Of a stretch of 64,000 bases of DNA, positions 11,397 to 24,689 are shown in pieces (positions within the stretch are counted from its first letter, which is position 1; every line of letters starts with the position of its first letter). The position numbers and the translations under genes are program-made. This DNA is from Epichloe hybrida. Taxonomy: Eukaryota; Ascomycota; Sordariomycetes; Hypocreales; Clavicipitaceae. The notes beneath the pieces are model-generated. The model did not search any database, had not been told where the DNA came from, and saw only the letters and a list, made by a program, of their open reading frames with translations. The stretch spans positions 496,001 to 560,000 of the forward strand of contig JAFEKR010000035.1 of the NCBI GenBank assembly GCA_019022495.1, given 5' to 3'.

Positions 11397-14300
11397 TTAA
11401 CCCTCATGTTGCGTCAGAGTCACCTCGTCATCTTTGCTCTCTCCTTCGCGGACTTCCAGAATACCTGGTTCCACGGCCCGCTCGTCCTCGTCCTCGTAGT
11501 AAGTAGCTTGCGCTTCTTCTCCTTCTTCTTCATCTTCGTCGGCCGCTTCAGGAATAGCCTCGGTGACGTTCATGGCAGTTTCTCCCCCTTGTTCTTGCAG
11601 CTGCTTCAACTTGGTGTTGGTCATTTCAAACACGTATTGTCCTAGATGCTCCACGCTTTCCATGACGACTTCGCCTTCCAATGCAGAGTTGTCGTCCGCG
11701 TTGGCTCTCTCGGTGGGCCACATCTCTCCCGTGACAAGCATCAGCTTGTCTGGACGCTCAAGCAGGAGATCGAACGCAGGTCGAAGCTCCGGGCACGCCT
11801 CAAATACGTCACGCCGTCCAAGGATATACAGGCCAAGCCGGGCACGGGACACGGCCACTGTCATTCGCCGGACGTCGCGTAGATACCCCACGCGGGACGT
11901 TCGAGTGAGAGACAATATGATGTCTGTAGGAAGGAGAAGAAGAATACGTTAGCATACAGAACTCTCCCTCACTGTCAGGTTGTTCGACATTCTACGACGA
12001 CGAGATACTCACAGTCATTTTGCTCGCCTTGGTACTTGTCCACGGTGGCGACAGCCTTGGGCATGCCAAAGACGGGGTTCTTGCCACAGCGATGGGCGAG
12101 CACGTCCTTGACCAAGGCGCGCTGTCCGGCATACGTGGTGAGGATACTGATCTTGTCCGCGGCATATCCCAGCAGACGCATGTACTGGAATATCGCCACA
12201 GCATACTCGGCCTCGCCTAGGTTTTGGATGAAGTGTGGTGTTGGCTCCGACTCTCCGCGGCCCTTGTAGTTGGGCACGTCAATGAACTGATAATCAAACT
12301 TGAATCCAGCATTGGCACGGAGAAATTCAGGCTGGCTCTGCACATGCTGCAAGTTATCCAGCTTGGGATAGCGCCATGAGTAAAGTCTGGCGATTGAGGG
12401 ACGGGCGCGACCTTGCTGATCGAGATTCACCGTTGGCACACCGAGGCGCACCAATCGAGAGAACAGCGATTGTTCCAGATTCGCGTAATGGCGAAATGCC
12501 AAGCTCTGAATAACTGGTGAGTTCTGGTAGTGGTCACCGCACAGCACTACTCGCTTGAGAGGCATTTGATTCTTGGTTGGTTTCTGCATAGCAAGAGGCA
12601 TGAAGGTTTCCACCTCGGTAATCTGCGCCGCTTCTTCCATGATGACATTGTCGTAGTGAAAGCCTAACGAAGCTATTTCACCGCGTCGGATGGCTGCATG
12701 TGTGGTCGTCATGGCGATGATTCTGGCCTCGTTGGTTAGGAGGTAGTTGGCCTTCTCCCGTTCACGACGGAGGATCTCGAAAGGCACAATATCCGCCAGT
12801 CCTGAGAAGATTTTACTGATGTGACGGTAGCAACCATCAGCAATTTCTTCTATTTGCTCCCGGCCGCTGTCATCCGGGAAGAGCGGCTGAGGCGCATCGG
12901 CGAAGTAGCTATGGAATGGAAAGGCTTGGATAAGGTCCGCAGCAGTCATCTCGGCCGAAGCAACGACTTGCTGAAATCGCTTCCAGGCAGGCTCCACGTA
13001 GACTTTGTTGAAGTAACCGGCGGTTTCGGCTGAGTTGTTATGAGCACCAGGCGCTCCCAGAGTTGCGGCCAATTTCCCAACTTCATGAAGAAGCACTTGT
13101 CGGTTGTCGAGGAATGACTCAACGCGGCCATGCTTTCCAAAATTGCCATCAGTCTCCAAATCTTCTTCTCCATGGCCCAAGCGCAAGAGATGTCTCTCAT
13201 CAATGTCCAGCGCCACAATCTTGGCAAACAATTGATTCAAAGCCTGGTTGCTGTGCGCAATCAGGAGTGTCTTTTCTCGCGGAAAGTTGTGGTATATATT
13301 GTTGATGATTTGCGTGGCTACGTCCGTTTTTCCAGTGCCAGGAGGACCAACAATCACTGTCAAACCGGGTTGGGACCCAGACATGATGGCCTCCACTTGG
13401 GCCGGGGTAAAACGAACGGTGTTTGTTTTGGGCACATCCGTCGGGTACGGTCCGTTGTTTGGAGGCTTGTAGGTTGACACTTTGAGGGAGTCGACTTCCG
13501 ACTTCATCGTCGGCTCTGCGTCGCGTCTGCGTTTCTTGGAGGGTCGGACGCCATCGGCTTCGTCTGGCCTGCCGCCTTCTTCGAGAACATAAGGAGGACC
13601 AAAACTGCTTGCGACGTCATCACCGGGCTCGACGGTTTTTCCAGGTAAGCTTTCGACTAGATGCTGCCAGTCGAGAAACGTGTCCCGGTAATTCAGCTTC
13701 TTGATCCGATTGGAAAGGTTCTTGTAGTTTGCTCCAGCGGGATCACCGTAACCGAGGAACACTTCATGAAGCCACGAGGGAAGGGGCATTTCTGACAAGA
13801 CGAGCTTGCGAATGGACTCCAGAACAGGTTTGAAATTATTCTCTCTTCGCCCTCGCCTTAATAACAAATTCATCTTCCCGTAAACATCCGGCTTGTTAGG
13901 TGATGGTCGTTCCGTATCCCGGCTGTACATGTATGGGTCCAGTTTGACATGAACGCGACGTTTGTTGTCCAGATAAGTTGCTCCGTCTCTCACGTGGCGG
14001 CCTTTATCATCGGTGATTTGAATGATTTCAGCCGATCGGACCGATATCAAACCGAGTTTTTCGTAATCGGACTGAACCTCGCCTCCATTCATGGTAGACT
14101 GAGAAGGTGGGGGGGGTTGAACGCTCAGTAAGAATACCACATCATCGGGGCGCAAGGAATCCCATTCCCGGCGAACGTTGGGCCCGAGTCGGCGAACATC
14201 GAATGATATTTCAGCTTTGACCATGGATGGAAGCTCTTCACCTACTAGTGGCGGCTTAGTTTCAAGTATACTGTCTATCATGTCAGTTTGCATGGCTTAA

Positions 14301-16118
14301 AATAAGAGGAAGTTCCCGTCAACGAATACGTACGATGGCGTAGAAATAGGCAGGGCCATCTTCGAAAACCCTGCGAAGGTAGTGACACCTGGTTGCTGCG
14401 ATTCTGGTCTTAAACGTTTCAAAGCAGATTCTACATCTTTTCGGATGCCGTAGAAGGCCTCACAACGATAGAGAATCATTGCGCGCCATAAGAAGTCTCC
14501 GGCAGATAGGTACTGCAGGTTGAGCTTGGGGAGGGCCAAGGGGTGTGAACCGTCATATGCGTCAGCTCTTTGGAAACCTTGGTCAAAAAGCGATCGCTCC
14601 GTCGGAACCAGGGGCATGTGCTGAGCAGATTCTCTAAAAGACTTTTTGCGCTCATGTCTGCTGACAATAATTTCAATGAGCAATTTGCGATCTATAGGCA
14701 ACGCAAGAGACTCTGGGTAAGTAGATCGAAAGTCCAGAAGAGTGAAGAGCTGCATCAACTCGTCATCAGTCAATGGTTCGAGAAGGCCCTCAAGCTCAAC
14801 TCTTTTCTCTATGCCGCCGTAGTTGGAGAGTGCCAAAACCATCAACTTCTCTCTGAAATTCTTAAGCGCAACACGTTGCAGCTTTCCCAGAATTGTACAA
14901 TGTCTTTCATATGCTTCTGCCGCAGTCAGTTGTATCCCGGTCTGGTCGTCAATTGCAAAGTATGTAAAGTGTGAGAGCAGCGCGTGCATATCTCTCAGTA
15001 GCGAGTTGTTTTCATCGTTGTACAATGGTGAAAGTTTCATGACGGGTAAGATATTTAAGTCTTGTAGTAAAGTATTGACATAGCGTCTCGTGGGAAGTTG
15101 ACTCTGAAGGTCCGATATGAATTCGGTGAATCGTTCACAGTACAGCGCATGTTCTTGAAGCCATTAGTAAATCGTCTCGCCGCTCGGTGTTACATCGTGG
15201 CAGGGGTCAAACAAACCTTGGTTGCTATTGCCGTACAACAGACCCAAGAAATCGAGAAGCAAAGAATATAACCATGATCTTTCGAAACGCAGCCGTGCCT
15301 TGATCGTATCATCAGCCGCGTCATATCGCTTCTGGGAAGCTCTCCAAGCCTTCCTTAGGTGAGTGGTCTGGTCGAGTAAGGCTTCTCGATGCTTTTCGCT
15401 GCCCAAGTTCTGCCAAATGCCTATTGATACCAGAGGAGCACACTCTTTCCTGACAATGGCGCAATCTAAGCTCTGAAATGCGTATATCAGAAAGCAAAGA
15501 ATATGTGTTCTTATATTCGCAGAGAGAGTTCGGTCGAGTATGAGGGAAAGAAGTCGTCTAAACATTGACGAGAAGTCTTCAGGGCGATTCTCGAACAAGC
15601 CTGGATAAAATTGTCAATACCATGCAGTAACAGCTTTCAACTCACCACCCTCAACTCACTCCATGTTTCCAAATGTTCGCGCCGTTTTACGTTGGCAATC
15701 AACGCAATCAAAAGCACGTGAAAGTTTGACGCTTCATCCGTGTACGCGGGCCAAAGGTAGCTATGACCAAAGACGATTAGTCGAGATATTCGGAATTGAA
15801 TGCATGGGATCATTATGTAGCGAACCTCTCCATTGTCTGCAGGCTCTCCAGCAAGAGAAGGGACTTGTACTGGAAGCCGTCCTGTTCCAAAACATCCCAA
15901 ATACCCTGCTTGAGGACATCATTCTTCACCTTTGGCCTGGTAGCCTTCTTGCTCGGTTTCAACCAGTTCTTTCTTGCAAGCTGAACGAACTGGTGCTCTT
16001 TCTCCTCAACTTCGGCTGGGGTCGGTCGCTCTGTCTCGGCAACGGGGGCTGGCTTCGATGCCTTGCCAGCTTTGGCGGCACCGGCGCCGGTGCCTTTGAG
16101 GCGCTTCGCGTTAGGCAT
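11397..16118 (-). CDS. cwf11: Intron-binding spliceosomal helicase Aquarius (Cwf11)
   Basis: SF1 helicase-like protein that binds intron RNA upstream of the branch point in the spliceosome. Six exons are inferred: 16118-15826, 15760-15660, 15600-15217, 15153-14334, 14270-12013 and 11923-11397, giving 1460 residues, the expected family size. All five introns (63-89 bp) preserve frame; the one at 15154-15216 hides an in-frame stop and carries a perfect TACTAAT branch point. The N-terminal half is the helical ARM-like region, including KRREHL and DCAIVRKECAPL. The helicase core has Walker A GPPGTGKT (about residue 841), a DEAA-like box written EEAAQITE (about residue 1076), and motif V/VI segments with YQGEQND and VAVSRAR. 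The C-terminus is acidic. Its 5' end faces THO1 across the inserted Gypsy element. Confidence 0.95.
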
Positions 16119-16398
16119 TGTCTCGCCGTAGTCGCGTCATGAGCTGTAGAAAGCTTCTTCGCAAGTGTTGGCTACGGCGGTCGTGCGTGTTTGGTGTGAG
16201 AGCGAAGCTGGGTCGAGCTTAAGAAATTGTCGACGCGCAGATGATGTCGCATGGCCCTGTACAACGGACTACAAGCGCCACTAATCCGTACTCCGAACGG
16301 AGTGTTAATCCGTGAACCAAAATTTCAGCCTCGCGTGGGGACCACTAATTCCCTTTTACCGGTCTGCCCCACCACTTTGTTGCAGACGCAGGCAGCCC
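16119..16398. promoter_or_regulatory. Upstream region of the Aquarius gene, cut off by a Gypsy insertion
   Basis: Only 280 bp of native sequence remain between the Aquarius start codon and the left LTR. It contains the inverted motif pair CCGTACTCCG / CGGAGT at about 16286-16303. No TATA box or other element could be assigned with confidence. Confidence 0.5.
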
Positions 16399-16524
16399 TG
16401 TTGAGTGGGGAAATGGCTTACATAATAAAAGGTGAATCAGAGTGGTAGTAATTATGGGGAAACCATAGCTAGAGTAAATACTAATCAACAATCATCATTA
16501 CCTCAATCACTTAGTACGACTTTA
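16399..16524 (+). repeat. Left LTR of Gypsy-1
   Basis: 126 bp, nearly identical to 27174-27299. Differences are G/A or C/T changes, for example the 3' terminus TA here versus CA in the right copy, as RIP predicts. Confidence 0.93.
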
Positions 16525-19208
16525 TAGTGATAAGACTGGGACTTGTCATCTCTTTTAATTGCTCTATAAGAATATAATTATATCTTAAAGACTAGAGATC
16601 CCGAAATCAGGACTGAATAAATAATTAGAGAATAATTAAGAGAAGAAATCATCTATAAACTACTAGAGTATAGCTACGGTTAGAAATAGAAGAAGAACAG
16701 ATTTACACCCTTAGAGCTATAGTTACTAAACATAGGGCAATAAGAGATAAGAATAGAACCTAACTATAGCTAGGAATAACTTTAAACTATAAGACAGTAG
16801 CTACTAAGGACTATAGGACTTAGGTGGGAGGTTTAAGGACTATAGGACTTAAACACACTAGTTAAAGTATAAATAATAAGAACCTTATCTTTAATAAGAC
16901 TAGGAATTAGAGATAATAACGCACCTAGAGATATAGATTATGGTAGAACTAGAAATAGAATAATCTAATAATAAATAAATAACCTAAGAATAACTTATAG
17001 ATAAGCTAAGAGCTAATAGATTAGCACTATTAGGAATAACTAATTAACGGAATACTAAGAGATTATAGAAGTCTTATTCTAGGCTAGACACACTAAGACA
17101 TAAGGATACTTTAAATTAATTTAAGGGACTATAGAAATTAGGTTTAACCTAGAGAAGCTATCCCTAGTAGCCTTTATTTCTAGACTTAGTAAAACACTAC
17201 TATCTCCTTACTAATAAAATATAACCTAGATAGACTTAGACCCTAAGATCCTTCTCTGAATTTTTAGAGACTATAGAATCACGCCTAAGACCTAAAAACT
17301 CGCCCTAGTAATTAGTATTTACTAGACTTAACCTAATAAGGGAGATTTACTATAGATATTATTTAAATAAAGTAATAAGTTAAGCATTTTATTACTATAT
17401 TTATTACTATAAAAAATAAGTAACTACAAATATTAAATTAAAACCTCTAGTAATAATTAATCTCTTACGCTATAGTAGCGAAGAAGCTATTATAAGTAAA
17501 TATAACACCTCTAGATAAGAGAACTAAACCTTATGCTTTAGGGTAAGCTCTAAATAACCTCTTACCTATAGAAACTATAGTTTACTAAGCTTATTATACT
17601 ACTAAATTCTAATAGGGGGGCGCACAAACTATAGCCCTACTTTTACCCCTCTTTAACCTACTTTTATCTTCACTTTCTCGCTAGTCTAATTTTCTAATTA
17701 GTTAGTATAGTAAGAATATAGTTTACATACTGTATTTTAGGAGGTAAGAACTTAGGTTAGAGGCGGATATAAAAGGATTAAAGAGTTAGATTATTACGTG
17801 AATTAAGAGCACCTAACTCTAGAAGGGAAAAATTAGTAAGAAGAAATAGGAAGGTAGTAAAGGAGGCTAAAATGGTTTTCTTATAGTCTAAGGATATTAG
17901 GTTTTTCTTTTCTTTAAAAAAACTAGAGGTAACCTAATAGAGAACTTTATTATAGCAAGTTTTAAGTTTAACCTTATCCTCCATTATAACTAGAATTTGT
18001 TATAGCATATTCTTAGCTTTATTAAAAGAAATCTCCTCTACCTATGCTTAGGTGATTTTATTCTTATACCCTATAATCTTTAATCTAATCCCTTTATAAA
18101 CCCTTTGCCTCTTAAAACCTAATCATAGCTAGACCTAGATTTAGACTTTAACTCTAAATTAGAGAAAGCTTTATTACTATTCTATTAAAGTCTAGGTTCT
18201 AAATCACCCCTTATCTTAACTTCAAGAGAAGATATATTACCTTACTTCCTAACCTTAACAATTTAATCTCCTAAACCTAAGAAAACTAGTAAACTTAGAT
18301 AGATCCCTACTATAAATATTCCTTTACTACTAATAATATTATATAACGTTAGGGGAATGACTTTCTCTAGTTATCCTAGAGATAGACTAGCCTAAGACTA
18401 CGTAAATTACTGTTTAGCTATAGTGACTATAGCTTAAATCCCTAAATATACTAAAACCCTAGCATATTATAACTTTACTTAAGGCCTAAGAGAAAAAGCT
18501 ATAACTTAGTATAAAGACCTAGATAATAAAGAATAAAAATAGAGTGTCCTTAAAAATAAGTTTATAAAGAAATTTAAGAAACCTAATTTACTTATAGAAG
18601 TAGCTACTTAATAAGAAGCATATTATTTTACTAGAGAAACTAGAGAGATATTAAACGCTTATATTTAAAGAGCAGAATATTTAGTATTAAAGGTAAGAGT
18701 AAATATAAGATAAGTCCTTTTCACTAACTTTATGATATATATAGCAGATAGAGAATTAGATTATTACCTATAGGAAAGAGTGTTAGATTATTTATTTATG
18801 ATAGATAAATAGGCTTACAGAATAGCTTCGAAAGATCTTATAATATTAAATCTTAAAGTTATTCTATATAACTACTGCTTATTTACTTCTAAGAAACTCC
18901 TATAATTTAGTAAAGATCCTAGAATAGTAAATTATTTAGACCTAGTTTATATGTAAATAGAAGAATAAGCTAGGAGAGATAAGTTAGCTACTAAAGCCTA
19001 AATAAAAAGAGATAAATAGATAGCAAAGCTTATCCGCTAGCTTAAAGCATTCTAAGCTTAATCTATAGGAGAATTGTCTAGGCTATATAGATAATTAGGA
19101 TAGGGGAGGTATATAACTACTAATCCTCCCTAGTCTCCTAGGAAATCCATGATAATAATAACTAAGTTAGGACAGGGAGATATGTAGTATAATCCGGATT
19201 TCTTCTAG

Positions 19209-19250
19209 TGTTTCTTATGTAAAGAATAAGGACATATAGGGTATAACTAT
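19209..19250 (+). pseudogene. Decayed gag zinc knuckle of Gypsy-1
   Basis: The + frame reads C-x2-C-x3-stop-G-H-x4-(Y for C), matching a CCHC nucleocapsid knuckle in which one glutamine codon became TAA and the last Cys TGT became TAT. Both changes are RIP-type. This fixes the coding strand of the element. Confidence 0.8.
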
Positions 19251-19474
19251 TTATAAAGAGATATATACCCCCTAGATAAGTTTAAGAAATATTAAGTGCA
19301 TTAGAGTACTAAAGGTTTATAAATAAGGAGAGAGTAATAATAGAAGTTAGATAATTTAAACTAGTCTAACTTTATTAGAGGTTTAGAAAGAGAGATAATC
19401 CTACTACTAGGTTTTGTTCTAACTTAGGGATTTTTATTGCTTAATACTTCTATACTAAACTATAGACCCCTAAG

Positions 19475-19560
19475 CAGAGCATTGTTGTATTGTATTGTAT
19501 TGTATTTTTTGGCCCTTCGATGTATTGTATTGTATTGTATTGCCCTATGTATTGTTAGGG
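19475..19560. repeat. Left terminal TTGTA array of hAT-like element A
   Basis: Directly after the TIR come repeated TTGTA units, interrupted by a GC-richer spacer with GGCCCTTCGATGTA and then resumed. The array reads in the same direction as the one at the right end (about 21512-21556), so these arrays are not themselves inverted copies. Confidence 0.85.
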
Positions 19561-19847
19561 AAAAATATAAGTGGGGTATTATATAAATTCATTATATAGT
19601 AGATTTTTTAAATAATCTAATTATAGTATTCTTTTTTTTATATATAATTTAGTTATTTATTTAAAAATCTATTAAGTTTTAGCTTATTTAGAAAAGTAAG
19701 CTTATTTAAAATATATAATATCTTAGTAATATTCTTTTATATCTATTTTAAAAAATGATTTTTTCTTAATATATTAAGGGTCTTTTTATTCTTATATCTA
19801 TTTTCTATGATTTATTATAATTATTTATTATATAAAAATACATTATA

Positions 19848-20035
19848 ATACAATACAATACATTACATTACAATACATTACAATACAATACAATACATTA
19901 CAATACAATACAATATATTACAATACAATACAATATATTACAATACAATACAATATATTACAATACAATACAATATTACAATACAATACAATACAATACA
20001 ACAATACAATACAATTTACAATACAATACAATAAG
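19848..20035. repeat. Inner TACAA array with 20-bp higher-order unit
   Basis: This is the reverse complement of the terminal TTGTA array. Between about 19890 and 19975 a 20-bp unit, CAATACAATACAATATATTA, recurs about three times; the TATATTA part looks like a CA-to-TA mutated unit that was then copied along. Confidence 0.8.
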
Positions 20036-20599
20036 AAAAAGGTAAGGTAGTATATATACTTATTATATAGTAGATTTTTAATATAATCTAAATAAGATAT
20101 CCTTAAATTTTTATACTATTTAGGTATTTAGTTATAGAATTATAAAGTTTTAGCTAATTTAGACTATTAAGCTATATATATATATAGGGTAGCTATAAAT
20201 AGTATTATCTAAACTTAACTTATAGTAATATTTATTCTTTATATTTTAAAGGTTATCCTATCTTTCTAGCTTTTTATAGGATTTACTATGCATTTTAATA
20301 TAGTATTTTTGCTTTAAATATAATATTTACCCTAAAGAAATAATTTATAATTCTAAATAAATAAGATTAAAACTCTAATAAAAATATACTTATATATATA
20401 AGGAATTTATTATAAAGAGAAAATTAAAATTTATTTAATAAATGCTTCTTTTACTATTAAGCTATTTTATTATAATTATAATAAATTATATTAGCTTTTA
20501 ACCTTTTTTAAACTAAAAGAAAAGGAAAAAACCTAGGAAAAGCTTATAAAGAAAAGTTAAAATATTATATAAAGAATAATCATAATATATATACTATTT

Positions 20600-21110
20600 T
20601 TTTAATATTAAGTAAATAAATAAATAAGCTTTAAAAGTAAGTTTAACTATTTATACTACTTTTAGCTTACTTACTTAGTTATATAGTGTTTCTTAAAGTG
20701 GGTCTAAAAGTAGGTCTTGTTAAACACTAAAAACCAAGTATAATCCCTTTTTATAGTTATATAACTTTAGCTAAGAAGAGGAGGATATATAAAAGTGGGT
20801 CTAATAGTAGGTCTTATTAAACACTAAAAACTAAGTATAATCCCTTTCTATAGTTATATAACTTTAGCTAAGAAGAGGAGGATATATAAAAGTGGATCTA
20901 AAAGTGGGTCCTATTAGTTATACTATAAACCTAGTATTATCTCTTTACTTAGTTATATAATTCTAGCTAAAAAGAAATATATATACAAAAGTGGGTCTAA
21001 AAGTGGGTCCTATTAGTTATACTATAAACATAATAATCTCTTTACTTAGTTATGTAATTTTAGTTAAAAAGAGAGAAATATACTAAAGTAAGTCTTATAG
21101 TTATATTAGG
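20600..21110. repeat. Internal tandem repeat block of element A (about 98-bp unit)
   Basis: Four to five units start near 20695, 20792, 20888, 20987 and 21084. Each opens with a paired GTGGGTCTAAAAGTGGGTC-like motif, then TATTA, then a TTAGTTATATAAT-like stretch and a purine-rich AAAAGAG segment. The same unit type occurs in element B (53960-54880). Confidence 0.85.
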
Positions 21111-21363
21111 ACTTACTTTCTATTAGTATAAAATTATAAATAGTATAATATTAAAAACATAAAAAAGAAAGGAATTTTATTTTATTAATATTTTAAAAAA
21201 CCTTTAAATACTAAATAATTAATAAGTCTAGCTTTTTCTATAGTAATTTACTTATAAATACTTATATTTATATTATATTAATTTATTACTTATTTATTTT
21301 TAATTAAACTTTAACACTAATAATATTTTAAGTTATATAAGTAATATAAGTAATATATATATA

Positions 21364-21424
21364 TAAGCTATTATAAGCTATTATAAGCTATTATAAGCTA
21401 TTATAAGCTATTATAAGCTATTAT
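21364..21424. repeat. AGCTATTATA decamer tandem array
   Basis: About six perfect copies of a 10-bp unit lie in the right part of element A, just inside the terminal array. It has no counterpart that I noticed in element B. Confidence 0.85.
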
Positions 21425-23532
21425 ATTAACTATATATACCTTATAATTAAGGAATTTACTTAAAACTAAAAAAAAAAGAAAAAAAAATACAAAACAATAC
21501 AAATAATACATGTATTGTATTGTATTGTAAAATTTTGGATGTATTGTATTGTATTGCAATGCTCTGCCCCTAAGTTATGTTTAAGAGGAGAATAAGGTAG
21601 ATTTTACCTATACTATAACTCCTACTAAGGTAAAAGGGAAATCTATAGAACCTGTATAGACATAAGGACTAGCTAGAAAGATTACAAAATAAGCTAATAA
21701 GCCTAGTATTATTTTAGATAAATATGCTTAATAGAGAGTTAAGGAGATCTTAGATAAGGAAGACGCTAGTTAAACTTAGATTTAGCTATCTTTAGACATA
21801 ATAGGTCTAGTCTAAGAAATAACTCTAGAGGAATTTAAGAGATTATTACTTACTCTAAGACCTTACTTAGACAGAATCATAGGTCCTTCCTAGGCCCTAA
21901 TAGTTTTAAATTCGCCTAGAGATATACTAATAAAAGACGCAAGGATTAGAGAAAATCCCCCCTAGAAATAAAGACTAGAATTAGAGAAGATTTAGGTAAC
22001 TAAAGAGTATTATATTCCTTTATTTAATCTAGGATAATACCTTAGGAATATAATAGTTTCTATAAGCATTCTCTAGCTACTTTAACTTACTTTAATTATT
22101 TAATAATAGTTAAGCTATCTTATATAGTATTAGAAAAAGATAAAGAGTAAGGGGGTAAAGTCTATAATTATAAATCTAATTAAACTATTTAAAGAAGCAG
22201 TCTAGCTAACTTTCTAGTCTAACGCAATAATTAGGTTAGTAAATGTAATTATTACTTAGAATAATATCGTAAAACCTAATAGAGTTGTGGTAATAATATT
22301 AGGATATATTATAATATATATTAAGGGACACTAATATAACTTAGTCTTAATTAACAGAGGGTCTAGTGTAAAACTAGTAAGTAAAAGCTACCTAGTATAA
22401 TATAGATTTCTAGTAGTTTAACTCTATAAGAGAAGGTATATTTAAATAGTAAATAATACTAAATATCTAATTACCTTATACTTCTATCTATAGGTAGTCG
22501 CGGGAGGAATCCTAGCTCTAGTAAAGTTTTATATTATGCTAGTTTAGTAGGACTAGGATATATTATTAGGTAAAGTCTAGCTAAGGACAATAGAAGCTAT
22601 AGAATATTATACTAATAATAAGTTAGTTATTAAGGGAATAAACGGAGTCTCTTAGACTTTACTAATTTACCTATACCTAGACTTATTTTATAGGCCTAAT
22701 AAATAGGGCTAAATTCCTAAGAGAACTAGACCTAAGGAATATATAGAGTTCGTGAAGAATAACTAAGAGATCCTAGAAGAAGTTAAGGAGATCCTAAGAG
22801 AAATAAACACGTAAATCTGTAAATAAACTAATAGAATAGACTTAAAAAAATAAAGACTATGGATAATATCGCTAGCAATTATTCACGGAGATTGCTAATT
22901 AATCTAAGACTGCTAGTTAGGGATAAAGAAATAAGCTCTAAACAGAGGATAACTAAAAAACAGATATAATATATATATTAGGAGGATAGATTATTAGAAG
23001 ATTATATTACTAAAACTAGAAACAAAGAAGTATTAGCTTAGATAGAAAAAGAAGAATAGGAAGTATTTATAAATAGTAAGAAAATAGAAATTAAAATAAA
23101 GAGAATAGTTATAAGTACCACTAAGTTAGATAATCTAGAGGAGAATAGCATTATACTTAGAAAAGAGAACTAAACTATATTAAGGAAATATAAATTAACT
23201 TTAATTAATAGCGCCATAGTCCTATAGAAACTAATTTAGACTTTTAAAATAAATAGCTTTACTAATAAGATTACTAATAAAATAAAAATAAAACTACTTA
23301 CCTCCTACTCCTCTAAACTAATACCTATAGGATAAATACCTAAGAAATAGAAGATTACTTAAAGTTAACTTAAACAAAGGGAGAAGGCCTAGAAAAGAGA
23401 ATAAAACAACCTCTAATCTAATAGAAAATAAGGAAATAGAACTATTAGACCTCCTAGAAATACTTATAGGATTAGCTTAACTACCCTAGTAAGATAAGTA
23501 TAATCTAGACACTAACGGACACTAGAGAGACC

Positions 23533-23985
23533 TAATTTATATAGGAAAATAGAAAATTAAGGGGTTTACCTAGGGAAATAAAAAATCCTATATAAATAGC
23601 TAGATTAAAGTTTTACTTCAGAAAGCATTAGATAGGTCGCTATATTCTAAGGACTTAGCTATAGAGTAAGTGGCTGAATACGCCCTAGACACGCTAGGAC
23701 ACGCGCATATATTAATTTATATGCAAAATTAGAAAATCAAGGGGTCCCCCTTAGAAATCGGAAATCCTTATATAAATAAGAAGTAGTAAGATTTAGTGAA
23801 AGAAACTAGAGCTAGTAAGCGTTATATTATAGACTTAGCTAATTTAGCTTTGCTAGGAAAGCGTATACTAGGTGCATAAAATATAGCAAGATAGACTAGT
23901 TAGTTAATTTATATAGGAAATTAGGAAATTAAGGGCTACCCCTTAAGATTCTAAAATCTCCATATAAATCATCTATTATCTGCCT
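23533..23985. repeat. Imperfect about 180-195 bp repeats inside Gypsy-1
   Basis: Three copies (near 23533, 23713 and 23908) of a block starting AATTTATATAGG, passing through AAAATTAAGGGG and a short C-rich stretch, and ending CCTATATAAAT. They sit upstream of the RT region. Equivalent repeats occur in Gypsy-2 at 51550-52210 in opposite orientation. Confidence 0.7.
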
Positions 23986-24689
23986 CACCCCCTAAAACCA
24001 TTATTTTATAGTTTAAGAATTCACGCATAATACTAGGAAGCTATGCGGGAGATAATAACTAGAAAATAATGATTATATGATTATGTTACACTTTTAAAGA
24101 CTACTTTATTTTAAAGCTTAAAGATATTTACACTACTAATCTTATTTAGCATTATATTAACCTAATCCTAGGAGTAAAGCCTAGTAAACACAAATAATAT
24201 AAGTATTCTACTACTTATTAAGGTTTCTTAAAATAGGTTTTCCTAGTAATAGAGAGAGTAGGAATTATTATTCGTAGTAACTCTGAATAGGTTACGCTAA
24301 CGATCTTTACTCTAAAGCCTAGATAGAAGGTTTTTAGAGTAGTTTATAACTATAAAGATATAAATAGTAAAACAATTAAACTAGGTTATCCATGTTATAA
24401 TATAGAAGCTAATTTAGATTCTATCCATTATAGTCGCTCTTAGATTCTATCGCAGACTAATGCTTTAAACGGATTTTAGGCTATTAGTATTTATCCACCT
24501 AATAAACACAAATTAGCTTTCACTAGGCTAAACGGAATATATTATTATAATAACATAGCATAAGGATTAAAGGGCTTACTAGTAACTTACACTAGATTTA
24601 GGGACCTAACTTTTAGACACCTCTTTTTCTAGGATAGTACTAAGAGCGAATTAATTCTAGGATATATAAAAGATTTGCGCACTTCCTTT

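Larger units (their letters stand above)
19467..21574. mobile_element. hAT-like non-autonomous DNA element A, nested in Gypsy-1
   Basis: The element spans 19475-21566 (2092 bp) and is bounded by a 10-bp terminal inverted repeat, CAGAGCATTG at the left and CAATGCTCTG at the right. A perfect 8-bp target duplication CCCCTAAG sits at 19467-19474 and 21567-21574. An 8-bp TSD and a tip beginning CAG are hallmarks of the hAT superfamily. Inside are TTGTA pentanucleotide arrays near both ends, an inverted TACAA array at about 19850-20035, about 98-bp tandem units (about 20600-21110) and a 10-bp AGCTATTATA array (about 21364-21424). No open frame for a transposase is present, so mobility in trans would be required. 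Assignment to hAT is inference from the ends. Confidence 0.82.

Noticed and set aside
16251..16448. Small + strand open frame running into the left LTR
   Set aside because: It crosses the LTR boundary and resembles the frame at 27207 only because both contain the LTR.
19475..19560. TTGTA arrays as internal telomeric repeats
   Set aside because: Filamentous fungal telomeres are TTAGGG-type; these arrays are pentanucleotide and sit exactly at the ends of an element with TIR and TSD.
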